In this document: positions 5,670-12,628 of the stretch, in pieces
Layout of the letters: each line of letters opens with the position of its first letter
Numbering within the stretch: the stretch's first letter is position 1
NCBI GenBank assembly: GCA_030045215.1
Contig: JASIBJ010000450.1
Span: forward strand, 1-14,306
DNA length: 14,306 bases
Direction: 5' to 3'
Source of the DNA: Streptosporangiaceae bacterium
Lineage (GTDB): Bacteria > Actinomycetota > Actinomycetes > Streptosporangiales > Streptosporangiaceae
Made by a program: the position numbers and the translations under genes
Notes under the pieces: generated by a model
Told to the model about the DNA's origin: nothing
Seen by the model: the letters and a program-made list of their open reading frames with translations, nothing else
The model's database searches: none

Positions 5670-7256
5670 ATGCGCACGTCGTCCCGTTTCGCAGCTCTAG
5701 CTGCGCTCTGCGCGGTCGGAGCCATCCTCGTCGCATCGGCAGCCTCGGCGGCGCCGACCTGGGCGCCCGCGCAGGCGCTGGCGCAGTACACGCTGAAGAT
5801 CAAGGGGATCGACCGGGCCGGCAAGGCGGTAGCGATCCAGCCGTCCGTGTTCGGCGCCAGCAACGGCGTCGACTACCTGACGTACCTGAGCTCGGTCACG
5901 GTGCCGGCGGGCACCTACGTCGTGGCCGCGGCGGTTCCCGAGCCGGGCCAGAACAGTGGCACGCTCGTGGCCAAGATGATCACCGTCAGGTCGGACGTGA
6001 CCGTCACGCTGAGCGCGGTGAAGTCCGTCCTCGTTGACGCGACGCTCAGCGGGCTGCCGACGGGCGTGACGCAGGCGAACCAGCAGGCCATGCTGTGCGT
6101 CCGGCTGCGTCGGGCGTTCGTCCCGGTCACCGGGATGCTGATCGTGCCGACGCTGGTCGACGGCAACGCCGCCCCCGGCACGGTGTACGTCAAGCCGATG
6201 TCGGGGCGCGGCCTACGCTTCGTCTACCAGACCTACTATCCAGCGCCCGGCACGTTCTACGAGGAGGCCGGCGCCTACAACGGCGGCATCCCGCCGAGCC
6301 CGCAGTACGATCAGAGCGTCTCGGGCATGGCCCAGGTACAGGTGGAACTCCGGGCGAACGAGAACCCGACGCCGCTGCGCAACGTAGTCGAGAGCTACGA
6401 CGGCTGCGGCTCGCTGATGGTGCCGGAGGAGACGCTGCCGGCCTCCTACGCCGACTACCGGACGCCGGGTGAGTGGCAGACCCAGCTGAACTTCGGCGCC
6501 TCCAAGATCGCCCTGACCCGGATCCTGACCCAGGCCGGCACCTACCTGGCCGGCCACGTGTACGCCGAGGTGCTGGGCAGCGCGGTGGCCGGGCCACGGG
6601 CCGACTTTCCCGTCATCGACGGCGTCAAGATCACGTTCGCGCCGCGCGGCATCTTCGCGGACCCGCTGGTATCGAGCACGGACTGCGAGGGCCGGGGCCG
6701 GGTCTCGCTCGCGCCTTCTGGCGGTTCGGGTCCGATCCAGCTCTGCGGCAAGGACTCGACCTTCACCGGCCGGCCCCGCTCCGCCGGCTGGTACACGTTG
6801 ACCGCAGCGTTCACCCGGCCGTCCACCCGCGGCGTCCTGCTATCGACCTCGGTCACGCTGTCCTGGCACTTCCGCTACGCCCCGGTCACCGGGCACGCGG
6901 CCGACCTCGAGGCGGCCCCCGTCACCGTCACCGAGTTCCGGCCAGCTGGGCTCGGCCCGTCCAACGACGCCGCGGGCGGAAGCACCACCACGCTGCAGGT
7001 GTACGTGCTGCGCGGCGGCGGTCAGGCGGTGCCGACGCCGCGTTACCGGCTCACCAGCGTCCAGGTGCAGGTTTCGTTCAACGACGGGCGGAGCTGGCAC
7101 GCGCTGGCCCTGCAGTCGAATTCCGGCGGCTGGGTCACCACGATCGCCAACCCAGTCACCGGCGGCTACGTCGCCCTGCGCTCGATCGTGACCGATGCTC
7201 ACGGCGACAAGACAGTCGAGACGGTGACCCGCGCCTACCTGGTCGACGCCGGCTAG
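5670..7256 (+). CDS. secreted protein with beta-rich C-terminal domain
   Basis: A 528-residue exported protein of unknown function. The ATG at 5670 is chosen over one at 5655 because GGGGAG (5657-5662) lies 7 bases upstream and the protein then opens with a textbook Sec signal: MRTSSR, a hydrophobic stretch from F7 to about V21, and a predicted cleavage after ASA near residue 27. The mature part is rich in V, T, G and aromatic residues, as in beta-sandwich proteins. Four cysteines remain after the signal and could form two disulfides. The last 70 residues or so (YRLTSVQVQVSFNDGRSW onward, ending in a VTDAHGDKTVETV strand) resemble the Ig/Fn3-like C-terminal modules of actinobacterial S8 proteases. 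No protease domain, catalytic triad, membrane anchor or sorting signal is present. The next gene starts 155 bases downstream in the same direction. A binding or matrix role is only a guess. Confidence 0.85.
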   Translation: MRTSSRFAALAALCAVGAILVASAASAAPTWAPAQALAQYTLKIKGIDRAGKAVAIQPSVFGASNGVDYLTYLSSVTVPAGTYVVAAAVPEPGQNSGTLVAKMITVRSDVTVTLSAVKSVLVDATLSGLPTGVTQANQQAMLCVRLRRAFVPVTGMLIVPTLVDGNAAPGTVYVKPMSGRGLRFVYQTYYPAPGTFYEEAGAYNGGIPPSPQYDQSVSGMAQVQVELRANENPTPLRNVVESYDGCGSLMVPEETLPASYADYRTPGEWQTQLNFGASKIALTRILTQAGTYLAGHVYAEVLGSAVAGPRADFPVIDGVKITFAPRGIFADPLVSSTDCEGRGRVSLAPSGGSGPIQLCGKDSTFTGRPRSAGWYTLTAAFTRPSTRGVLLSTSVTLSWHFRYAPVTGHAADLEAAPVTVTEFRPAGLGPSNDAAGGSTTTLQVYVLRGGGQAVPTPRYRLTSVQVQVSFNDGRSWHALALQSNSGGWVTTIANPVTGGYVALRSIVTDAHGDKTVETVTRAYLVDAG

Positions 7257-7293
7257 GCCTCGGTCCGCACACCCGTGTACGCAGGGCGGGGAC

Positions 7294-7310
7294 GGCCTGG
7301 CGGCCAGGTC
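7294..7310 (+). terminator. small GC hairpin after the secreted-protein gene
   Basis: CCTGG (7296-7300) pairs with CCAGG (7304-7308) around CGG, extended by one G-T and one G-C pair. It begins 38 bases after the stop codon. There is no U-tract. Weak evidence for termination; it may be only GC-rich filler. Confidence 0.25.
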
Positions 7311-7411
7311 CGGCCGACTCGTCGGTCCGCGGCTGCGGCCGGCCGGGAACTCCGGTCGTCTATCGTGGCGCGAGATGGTGCGGACGGACGGGCAGTTCTG
7401 GAGCAGCTGGC

Positions 7412-8767
7412 GTGAGGCAGGTGCCATCCGCGGCGCGGATGATGGCCGACATCGAGGCGATCGTCGGCCTGGGCATCCGAAGGCCCGGTTACGCCGGAGA
7501 TCGCCGGGCCGAGGAATGGGCCGCGCGGCGGTTCGCCGAGATCGGGCTGGAAAATGTCGTGCTCGAGCCGGTCGATCTGCCGATGTGGGAGTCCGGTTCG
7601 GCCCTGCTCGAGGTCTGGCCGGCGGATGATCCGGCCGCCGCGCGCCGGTTCGCCGGCTTCGCGTTGCCCTACACGCAGGGCTGTGCCGGGCTGGAGCGCG
7701 ATCTGGTTCCGGCCGATGTGGCCGATGTTCGCGATCGCATCGTGGTCGAGCCCGTCACCTTCATCGACCTGCCCCAGTCGCTGATGCGCGACGGCGCAAC
7801 GTTCGCCTTTGACCCTGACGGCGACTTCGACACGCTCCTGCAGACGCTGCCGTTCGGCCCGAGCTTCAACACCGTTGGCGACGCCGCGGTGACGGCCGGC
7901 GCGGCCGGGTATGTCGGCATCCTGACCGGACTGCCCTGGGAGACGCGCGACTACTACGTGCCCTATGACGCGCGGCCGCGGCCGATCTCGGGTCTATGGC
8001 TGAGCCGGTCGGACGGGATCATCCTGCAGCTCATGCTCGCTGCCGGACCGCATCGCGCACGTCTGAGCATCGATGGCCGTATCGAGGCAGCGCGCAGCCA
8101 CAACGTGGTCGGGCGGCTGCCGGGAATCGGCGACGAGACCGTCATCGTCGGGTCGCACCACGACGCGCCCTGGGCATCGGCGGTCGAGGATGCCAGCGGG
8201 ATGGCTCTCGTGCTCGCGCAAGCCGCGTACTGGGCCAGCCTGCCGTCGGCGGAGCGGCCGCACAATCTCACGTTTGTCCTCACCGCCGGGCACATGGCCG
8301 GCGGTGCCGGGACGCGCGCGTTCGTGAACCAGCACGCCGGCGACCTCGACCAGGTGGTGCTCGAGGTGCACCTTGAGCACGCCGCCGCCGAGGTCCGCGG
8401 TCACGGCGAGCGGCTCGAGCTGACCGGCCGGCCCGAGCCTCGCTGGTGGTTCACCAGCACCGAGCCGAAGCTCAAGGCGGCTGTAGCCGACGCTTTGCGG
8501 GCCGAGGACCTGCGCCGGTCGCTGGTGCTGAAGCCGACGGTGTTCGGCGAGGCCCCGACGACGGACGGCAGCGCCTTCTATCTTGCGGGCGTGCCGATCG
8601 TGCACTTCCTCACCGCGCCGATGTACCTGTTCGACTCCGCGGACACGATCGACAAGATCCACATCCCGAGCCTCGAGCCCGTCACCAGGGCGACAATCCG
8701 CATTATCAACTCGCTACACGGCCGGACCGCGGCTGGCCTGCGGGCCGCAGTCCGCCCGGACCGCTAA
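7412..8767 (+). CDS. M28-like zinc peptidase homologue with variant active site
   Basis: A 451-residue protein resembling M28 family (aminopeptidase-type) metallohydrolases, without a signal peptide. GTG at 7412 is preferred because GGAG (7400-7403) lies 8 bases upstream; later starts (GTG 7421, ATG 7439) lack one. Residues 1-60 form the usual helical lead-in. Residues 70-230 would hold the inserted PA-like region. The catalytic-type part begins at VVGRLPG. GSHHDAPW (247-254) supplies H249 and D251, and VEDASG (258-263) supplies the bridging D260. Where family members have the catalytic and metal Glu pair, this protein reads AGHMAGGAG (292-300), so H294 and M295 replace them. E322 (LEH) may be the next ligand. 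The final region YLFDSADTIDK (405-415) has no His at the usual YHT position. Activity is therefore doubtful, or the metal site is rewired. Its TAA overlaps the stop of the convergent permease gene. Confidence 0.85.
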   Translation: MRQVPSAARMMADIEAIVGLGIRRPGYAGDRRAEEWAARRFAEIGLENVVLEPVDLPMWESGSALLEVWPADDPAAARRFAGFALPYTQGCAGLERDLVPADVADVRDRIVVEPVTFIDLPQSLMRDGATFAFDPDGDFDTLLQTLPFGPSFNTVGDAAVTAGAAGYVGILTGLPWETRDYYVPYDARPRPISGLWLSRSDGIILQLMLAAGPHRARLSIDGRIEAARSHNVVGRLPGIGDETVIVGSHHDAPWASAVEDASGMALVLAQAAYWASLPSAERPHNLTFVLTAGHMAGGAGTRAFVNQHAGDLDQVVLEVHLEHAAAEVRGHGERLELTGRPEPRWWFTSTEPKLKAAVADALRAEDLRRSLVLKPTVFGEAPTTDGSAFYLAGVPIVHFLTAPMYLFDSADTIDKIHIPSLEPVTRATIRIINSLHGRTAAGLRAAVRPDR

Positions 8768-9618
8768 GCGTCTCTGAACCTGAGCACGAGCCCGCCGAGC
8801 AGTAGCGCCGCACCCGCCCAGATGGCCAGCACTCCCAGCCCGGCCCACGGTCCGATCGCCACGCTGTGCAGGCCCGTCGTGTCCTCGATCGCCAGCCCGG
8901 CGTTGGTCGGCGTCCAACGCTCGAGCCGGTGCTGCCAGGCCGCGTTGGTGACGAAGCCAAGGGCGATCGGGAAGATGTACAGCACGGCGAGAACCGCCCC
9001 GATTGACACCGCGGAGTCCCTGAACACGGCGGCGATGCCGAGGCCAAGCAGCGCGATCAGGCCCAAGTACAAAACCGAGCCCTCCGCGGCCCGCAGGGTG
9101 GGCCCGTAGGACAGCGACACGAGGTGATAGCCGCGCGCCGCCGTGAAGCCGTGGCCCGGCAGGATGAGATACCCGGCCAGCACCGATCCGAGCACCCCGA
9201 CGGCCCCGGCCACCAGTACCAGGCCGGTGACCACGATTGCCTTCGCCGCGTAGACCAGTTCCCGCCGCGGCATAGCCGTCAACGTGACCCGGATCAACCC
9301 GGTGCTGTACTCGTTGCAGATCGTCAGCACGGCCAGGATCGCGACCACTGCCTGACCGAGCTGGATCCCGGTCAGGCTGAGCTTGGTCGGGTCGACCGCG
9401 CACCGCATGCCCGCCGGGCAGTGGGTGACCCCGGCAGCGGCGGTGCCGACCCCGATCGTCAGCGCAGCGATTCCGAGGAGGAGCCAGGCCGGCCCGGAGA
9501 TGGTTCGCAACTTCGTCCACTCCGCGTGCAGCGCGTCGAGCATGCCCGTTCCCCCGGTGCGCGCCGCAGCGCGCACCGCCGTCCGCTGCGGACGGGTTTC
9601 CTGCACCGTCGCCCTCAC
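8764..9618 (-). CDS. ABC-2 type transporter permease (second permease)
   Basis: A 284-residue integral membrane permease of the ABC-2 exporter type. After a charged N-terminus comes the characteristic LHAEWTKLRTISG, then about six hydrophobic segments: near 43-63, 86-103, 124-150, 184-203, 207-232 and 258-278. Between the second and third lies the coupling-helix-like NEYSTGLIRVTLTAMPRR, typical of permeases that pair with a separate ATPase. It is the third cistron of the leftward ABC operon and probably forms a heterodimer with the larger permease. GTG at 9618 is used because GGGAG sits 7 bases upstream; an internal ATG at 9543 (starting MLDALHAEW) also has a purine-rich lead and may be the true start. 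The stop overlaps that of the convergent M28-like gene in a shared CTAA. The substrate is unknown. Confidence 0.88.
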   Translation of the reverse strand: MRATVQETRPQRTAVRAAARTGGTGMLDALHAEWTKLRTISGPAWLLLGIAALTIGVGTAAAGVTHCPAGMRCAVDPTKLSLTGIQLGQAVVAILAVLTICNEYSTGLIRVTLTAMPRRELVYAAKAIVVTGLVLVAGAVGVLGSVLAGYLILPGHGFTAARGYHLVSLSYGPTLRAAEGSVLYLGLIALLGLGIAAVFRDSAVSIGAVLAVLYIFPIALGFVTNAAWQHRLERWTPTNAGLAIEDTTGLHSVAIGPWAGLGVLAIWAGAALLLGGLVLRFRDA

Positions 9619-9719
9619 GCTGTGTCTCCCGCTCGCTGCCGGGGACTCTGCTCGCTCATACCCTGTCTCCCGCTCGCTGCCGGGGCGCCCTCAGGCGCCC
9701 CCCCCACTCGGTCATACAT
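9615..9719 (-). CDS. possible 34-residue mini-ORF linking the two permeases
   Basis: On the minus strand an ATG at 9717-9719, overlapping the stop of the large permease, opens a 34-codon frame that ends in TGA at 9617-9615. That TGA overlaps the GTG start of the small permease (GTGA). The frame crosses a GC hairpin and both copies of a 22-bp direct repeat. An internal ATG at 9659 has GGGAG 7 bases ahead and would give a 14-residue peptide ending at the same stop. The peptide (from MYDRVGGAPEGAP) is low-complexity with no recognised family. It may only carry ribosomes from one cistron to the next. Confidence 0.2.
   Translation of the reverse strand: MYDRVGGAPEGAPAASGRQGMSEQSPRQRAGDTA
9623..9685. 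repeat. 22-bp direct repeat duplicating a Shine-Dalgarno
   Basis: Two identical 22-bp copies lie at 9623-9644 and 9664-9685, offset by 41 bp. Read on the minus strand each runs from CCCCGGCAGCGAGC to GGGAGACA and so carries a GGGAG ribosome site. One copy sits 7 bases before the ATG at 9659 and the other 7 bases before the GTG at 9618 that starts the small permease. A partial third likeness (CTCGGTCATACA, 9707-9718, against CTCGCTCATACC) suggests slippage of a roughly 40-bp unit. Confidence 0.75.
9682..9701 (-). other. intercistronic GC hairpin
   Basis: GGGGCGCC (9682-9689) and GGCGCCCC (9694-9701) form a perfect 8-bp stem with a 4-base loop, 11 bases beyond the stop of the large permease. 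In the operon mRNA it could slow ribosomes, protect the upstream message or partly terminate transcription, lowering small-permease output. There is no U-tract. It overlaps the upstream copy of the direct repeat by four bases. Confidence 0.5.
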
Positions 9720-11394
9720 CCCTCCGGCGCAGCACATAGAGAGCCAGGGCCAGCGCCCCGGCCGCCCAGGCACAGATCACGGCGAACCCGGCGAACGGCG
9801 ACAGCGGGTAGTAGCCCTGCAGCGGGTTGGTCTGGGAAACGACCTGGTGGTAGTTCGGGATGCTCTGCTCGATGGCCAGGCCCGCCGCGGGCGTGACCCG
9901 GAGCAGCCAATCCCCGATGCCGGGCGGGAACACGTTCAGCACGGCCAGCAGGAACGGCAAGACGACCGTCACGATGGCGATCGTGATCGCGGCGCCGCTG
10001 CGGCGCAGCACGGCACCGAGGGCGACCGCGAACACGGCCGCGACGGCCAGCATGGCCGCCGTCCCCACCACAACCCGGATCTCGGTGAGCGCGGACACCG
10101 GCAGCACGACCTGGCCGTTGGCGGCCTCCAAGTGGCTTCCGAGCATTACCGCCACCGCGCTGGCAACGAGCCCGACGACGAACGTGACCAGGGCGGCCAC
10201 GATGGCCTTGGCCGCCAGAACCGCGCCGCGCCTCGGGGTCGCCGCCAGCGTCGTGCGGATCAGGCCACGGCGGTACTCGGCCGTGAAGAACATCGCTGCG
10301 ACCACGATGATCGCGATCAGGCCTATGAACGCTCCGGCCAGGCTCTGCTGGGGGGTCGCGGTCGGAAGGTTGCTGCCAGGTCCTGGCGTGACCGGAGCGA
10401 TGTCGCCCGAGCCGGTCACGGTGTACGTGCCGCCCGCCTCGGAGAAGCCGGGCGGGCCGTTGCCGGACGGCCCGCTGCCCGGCGAGCCGGCGCTAACCGG
10501 AGCGCCGGGTCCCGGACCGCTGCCGATCGGACCGCCGCCGCCGACCGGGGTGTCGGCCCACTTGCCGCCGACGGGCGTGCCGGACACCGTGAGGTCGTCG
10601 AAGACGCCGGTGGCCTGGCTGTTACCGCCCTGGCCGTTGCTCCCGCCGAAGGACTGGTTCGTCACAAAGTACGTGGGCGAGGTCGCGAACAGCCCGACCT
10701 GCACGGTCGCGGGCAGCCCGGCCAGCTGGACGGTGCCCACCTGTGTCCAGTGCGTGCCGTCGGCTGAGTCGTAGCCGGTGATCGTGTCGCCGGAGCGGGT
10801 CAGCCGCAGCCAGCGGGGATCCGCGGAAGAGACCTTTCCCGGCATGCCCGCGATGTCGCCGGTGTAGTTGTACTGCATGCGCACGCCGTTGCTGCCGGTG
10901 ACCATCATCGCCGCGTAGGCCGAGCCCTGGTGCAGGCTCCGCTTGATGATGATGCCGGCCTTTGACCACGGCACGAGGCCTGGCAACATGCCCGATCCGA
11001 CCTGGGCTCCTTGCCCATTGGCGAGGTTCGGGTACTCGCCGGTGAGCGAGATCACCCTGACCGTGATGCTCCCGTCGACGGCAAGCGGCTGGTGCAGGAA
11101 GTTGAAGCTGTCGGTGACGACCTCGCCGCCTGGCCCGTAGGGGACGTAGGGCAGGCACGCCTTGCCGGTCTGCGGCTGGCCGCCGTTGATGACGCACGAA
11201 ACGCGGCCGCCCCCGGCGAGGGTCAGTCCGAGGAACACCATCAGCATCGCGGCAATGATCATGCCAATCACCCAGCCGCGAACCGTGCGGAACTTGGTCC
11301 ACTCCGAGCGCACCAACGGGCCGAAGCCACCAGGCCCGGCCGCATCAGCGGCGCTGGCGTCAGCGCGCGGTATCGAGAGCGCGTTCGTGCTCAT
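9712..11394 (-). CDS. ABC-2 permease with LamG/ConA-like extracellular insert
   Basis: A 560-residue ABC-2 type permease. The cytoplasmic N-terminus has the family motif VRSEWTKFRTVRG (28-40), followed by TM1 (about 41-62). A large insert (about 63-350) must lie outside the membrane. Within it, residues 92-272 look like a concanavalin/LamG (DUF1349-like) beta-sandwich: WSKAGIIIKRS (143-153), SAYAAMMVTGSNGVRMQ, then PRWLRLTRSGDTITGYDSADGTHW (193-216) and TVQVGLFATS. A Gly/Pro/Ser linker (276-318) and a TYTVTGSGDIAP segment (323-334) lead to TM2 (350-370). Then come the coupling-helix motif TAEYRRGLIRTTLAATPRR (371-389) and about four more TM segments. C67 and C80 could form a disulfide. It starts with ATG in an ATGA overlap with the ATPase gene. 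The insert probably binds a carbohydrate or cell-wall ligand; the substrate is unknown. Confidence 0.9.
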   Translation of the reverse strand: MSTNALSIPRADASAADAAGPGGFGPLVRSEWTKFRTVRGWVIGMIIAAMLMVFLGLTLAGGGRVSCVINGGQPQTGKACLPYVPYGPGGEVVTDSFNFLHQPLAVDGSITVRVISLTGEYPNLANGQGAQVGSGMLPGLVPWSKAGIIIKRSLHQGSAYAAMMVTGSNGVRMQYNYTGDIAGMPGKVSSADPRWLRLTRSGDTITGYDSADGTHWTQVGTVQLAGLPATVQVGLFATSPTYFVTNQSFGGSNGQGGNSQATGVFDDLTVSGTPVGGKWADTPVGGGGPIGSGPGPGAPVSAGSPGSGPSGNGPPGFSEAGGTYTVTGSGDIAPVTPGPGSNLPTATPQQSLAGAFIGLIAIIVVAAMFFTAEYRRGLIRTTLAATPRRGAVLAAKAIVAALVTFVVGLVASAVAVMLGSHLEAANGQVVLPVSALTEIRVVVGTAAMLAVAAVFAVALGAVLRRSGAAITIAIVTVVLPFLLAVLNVFPPGIGDWLLRVTPAAGLAIEQSIPNYHQVVSQTNPLQGYYPLSPFAGFAVICAWAAGALALALYVLRRRDV

Positions 11395-12386
11395 CGCGTG
11401 ACCTCCTCGCCGCTGTCCCCGTCGGCTCCGGCGGGTCTAGCTGGTCCGGCGCCTGCGTCGGGTCCGGCGATGGAGTCAACCGGGCGGAACTCGACCGCAT
11501 CTCTGGTCAACTCCATATACGCCTGCTCCAGGGTGGCCCGGTGCGCGGACACCTCAGAGAACGGCACTGCCTTCTCGGACAGGACCGCGACGACGCGCTC
11601 GGCCGGCAGCCCTGAGATCGTCAGGGTGTCCCAGCCGGCGACGGCGACGGTGGCCCCCGCGGCCTCCAGCACTGCCGCCGCCTCCGGCCTCGCGATCGTG
11701 CGCAAGGTCACCCGGTCGCCAGACGCGGTCGCGAGCAGGCTCGCGACAGTGGTGTCCGCGATGACCTTGCCCCGGCCGACGACAACCAGGTGATCCGCTG
11801 TGTCCTGCAGCTCACTCATCAGGTGGCTGGACACCAGCACTGCCCGGCCCTGCGCTGCCAGCGACCGCAGGAATCCCCGCATCCACACGATGCCCTCGGG
11901 GTCCATCCCGTTGAAAGGCTCGTCCAGCATGACCGCGGCCGGATTGCCGAGCATGGCCGCGGCAATCCCGAGCCGCTGGCGCATTCCCAGCGAATAGCCC
12001 CCGGCACGCCGCTTCGCTACCTTTTCCAGGCCCGCCTGCTCGATTACCTCATCTACCCGCCTGGCGGTCAGCCCCTGCGAATGGGCCAGCCACAGCAAAT
12101 GGTTCCTGGCGCTACGGCTTGGCTGCAGCGCGCCCGCATCAAGGAGCGAGCCGATCAGGGTCATCGGCCGGTGGATACGCGCGTACGGCTTCCCGCCAAT
12201 CAGCGCCGTGCCGGCATCCGGCGCGTCCAAGCCGAGAATCACCCGCATCGTCGTCGACTTGCCCGCGCCGTTCGGCCCGACGAAGCCGGTCACCTGGCCC
12301 GGCTGGACGGTGAAGGTCATCCCGTCCAGCGCCACCGCCGGCCCGAACCGCTTGCGCACCCCGTTCACTTCAATCGTCGCCTGCAT
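11391..12386 (-). CDS. ABC exporter ATP-binding protein
   Basis: A 331-residue cytoplasmic ATPase energising the two downstream permeases. It has Walker A GPNGAGKST (37-45), the ABC signature YSLGMRQRL (131-139), Walker B AVMLDEP with E156 (151-157), D-loop NGMD (159-162) and H-loop H188 (SSH). The Q-loop region reads LIGSLLDAGALQP (77-89), the form seen in BcrA/drug-export type ATPases, where the glutamine position is not conserved. Residues 205-295 are the usual accessory domain of this subfamily. About 35 residues of Ala/Gly/Pro-rich tail follow and end at the ATGA overlap with the permease. The ATG at 12386 is preceded by GAAGGAG, an excellent Shine-Dalgarno but only two bases from the start codon. 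It is the first cistron of the leftward operon, divergent from the kinase gene. The substrate cannot be read from the ATPase. Confidence 0.95.
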   Translation of the reverse strand: MQATIEVNGVRKRFGPAVALDGMTFTVQPGQVTGFVGPNGAGKSTTMRVILGLDAPDAGTALIGGKPYARIHRPMTLIGSLLDAGALQPSRSARNHLLWLAHSQGLTARRVDEVIEQAGLEKVAKRRAGGYSLGMRQRLGIAAAMLGNPAAVMLDEPFNGMDPEGIVWMRGFLRSLAAQGRAVLVSSHLMSELQDTADHLVVVGRGKVIADTTVASLLATASGDRVTLRTIARPEAAAVLEAAGATVAVAGWDTLTISGLPAERVVAVLSEKAVPFSEVSAHRATLEQAYMELTRDAVEFRPVDSIAGPDAGAGPARPAGADGDSGEEVTR

Positions 12387-12481
12387 TGCTCCTTCTCTCT
12401 AGCCACTGAGGCGGCCTCGCTGGCCGCCGCGGCGGCGCGCGGCTGCGGACTGATGCTGCGCACCGCTCAAATTCCCGTGAA

Positions 12482-12508
12482 TTGTTTCTACGGAATCGGC
12501 CATAACAT
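12482..12508 (+). promoter_or_regulatory. weak candidate promoter of the two-component operon
   Basis: TTGTTT (12482-12487) and TAACAT (12503-12508) are spaced 15 bases apart, reading toward the kinase gene. Hexamer quality is fair but the spacing is short. The surrounding 12470-12540 is visibly richer in A/T than the genes on either side, as expected for a divergent control region. Confidence 0.25.
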
Positions 12509-12539
12509 GGGCCGCACAGGCGCTGTTATCTCGTTGTTA
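12502..12539 (+). promoter_or_regulatory. candidate OmpR-type operator (TGTTA repeats)
   Basis: TGTTA occurs at 12524-12528 and again at 12535-12539, an exact 11-base period. This is the half-site spacing expected for OmpR/PhoB-family regulators that bind as head-to-tail dimers. A third copy, inverted (ATAACA, 12502-12507), faces the first (TGTTAT, 12524-12529). The sites lie in the 242-base divergent region between the ABC operon and the kinase/regulator operon, so the partner regulator could control both. The sites are seen; the regulator assignment is inferred. Confidence 0.4.
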
Positions 12540-12628
12540 GGCCTGACCGGGCATCCTGGAACCGGAAACTGAGCCCCTGAACTGGGCAAACACCGAGCAG
12601 CACAGCGCGCCGGACGGGAGGAGGGTCG

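Noticed and set aside
7260..7330. TCGGTCCGC repeated at 7260-7268 and 7322-7330
   Set aside because: A 9-base repeat in very GC-rich non-coding DNA is expected by chance and flanks nothing recognisable.
7361..7366. TATCGT as -10 of the M28-like gene
   Set aside because: No -35 match and the surrounding GC-rich DNA gives many such hexamers by chance.
6473..7411. N-terminal extension of the M28-like gene to 6473
   Set aside because: This part overlaps the secreted-protein gene in another frame and is Arg/Pro/Gly low-complexity; a ribosome site supports GTG 7412.
9124..10767. 547-codon open frame on the plus strand
   Set aside because: It lies antisense to the two permease genes, is Arg/Asp/Gly/Gln-rich with no domain, and mirrors their codon bias; a typical high-GC shadow frame.
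11790..12572. 260-codon plus-strand frame ending in the divergent region
   Set aside because: Antisense to the ATPase gene; no family features, and its 3' end would run through the control region.
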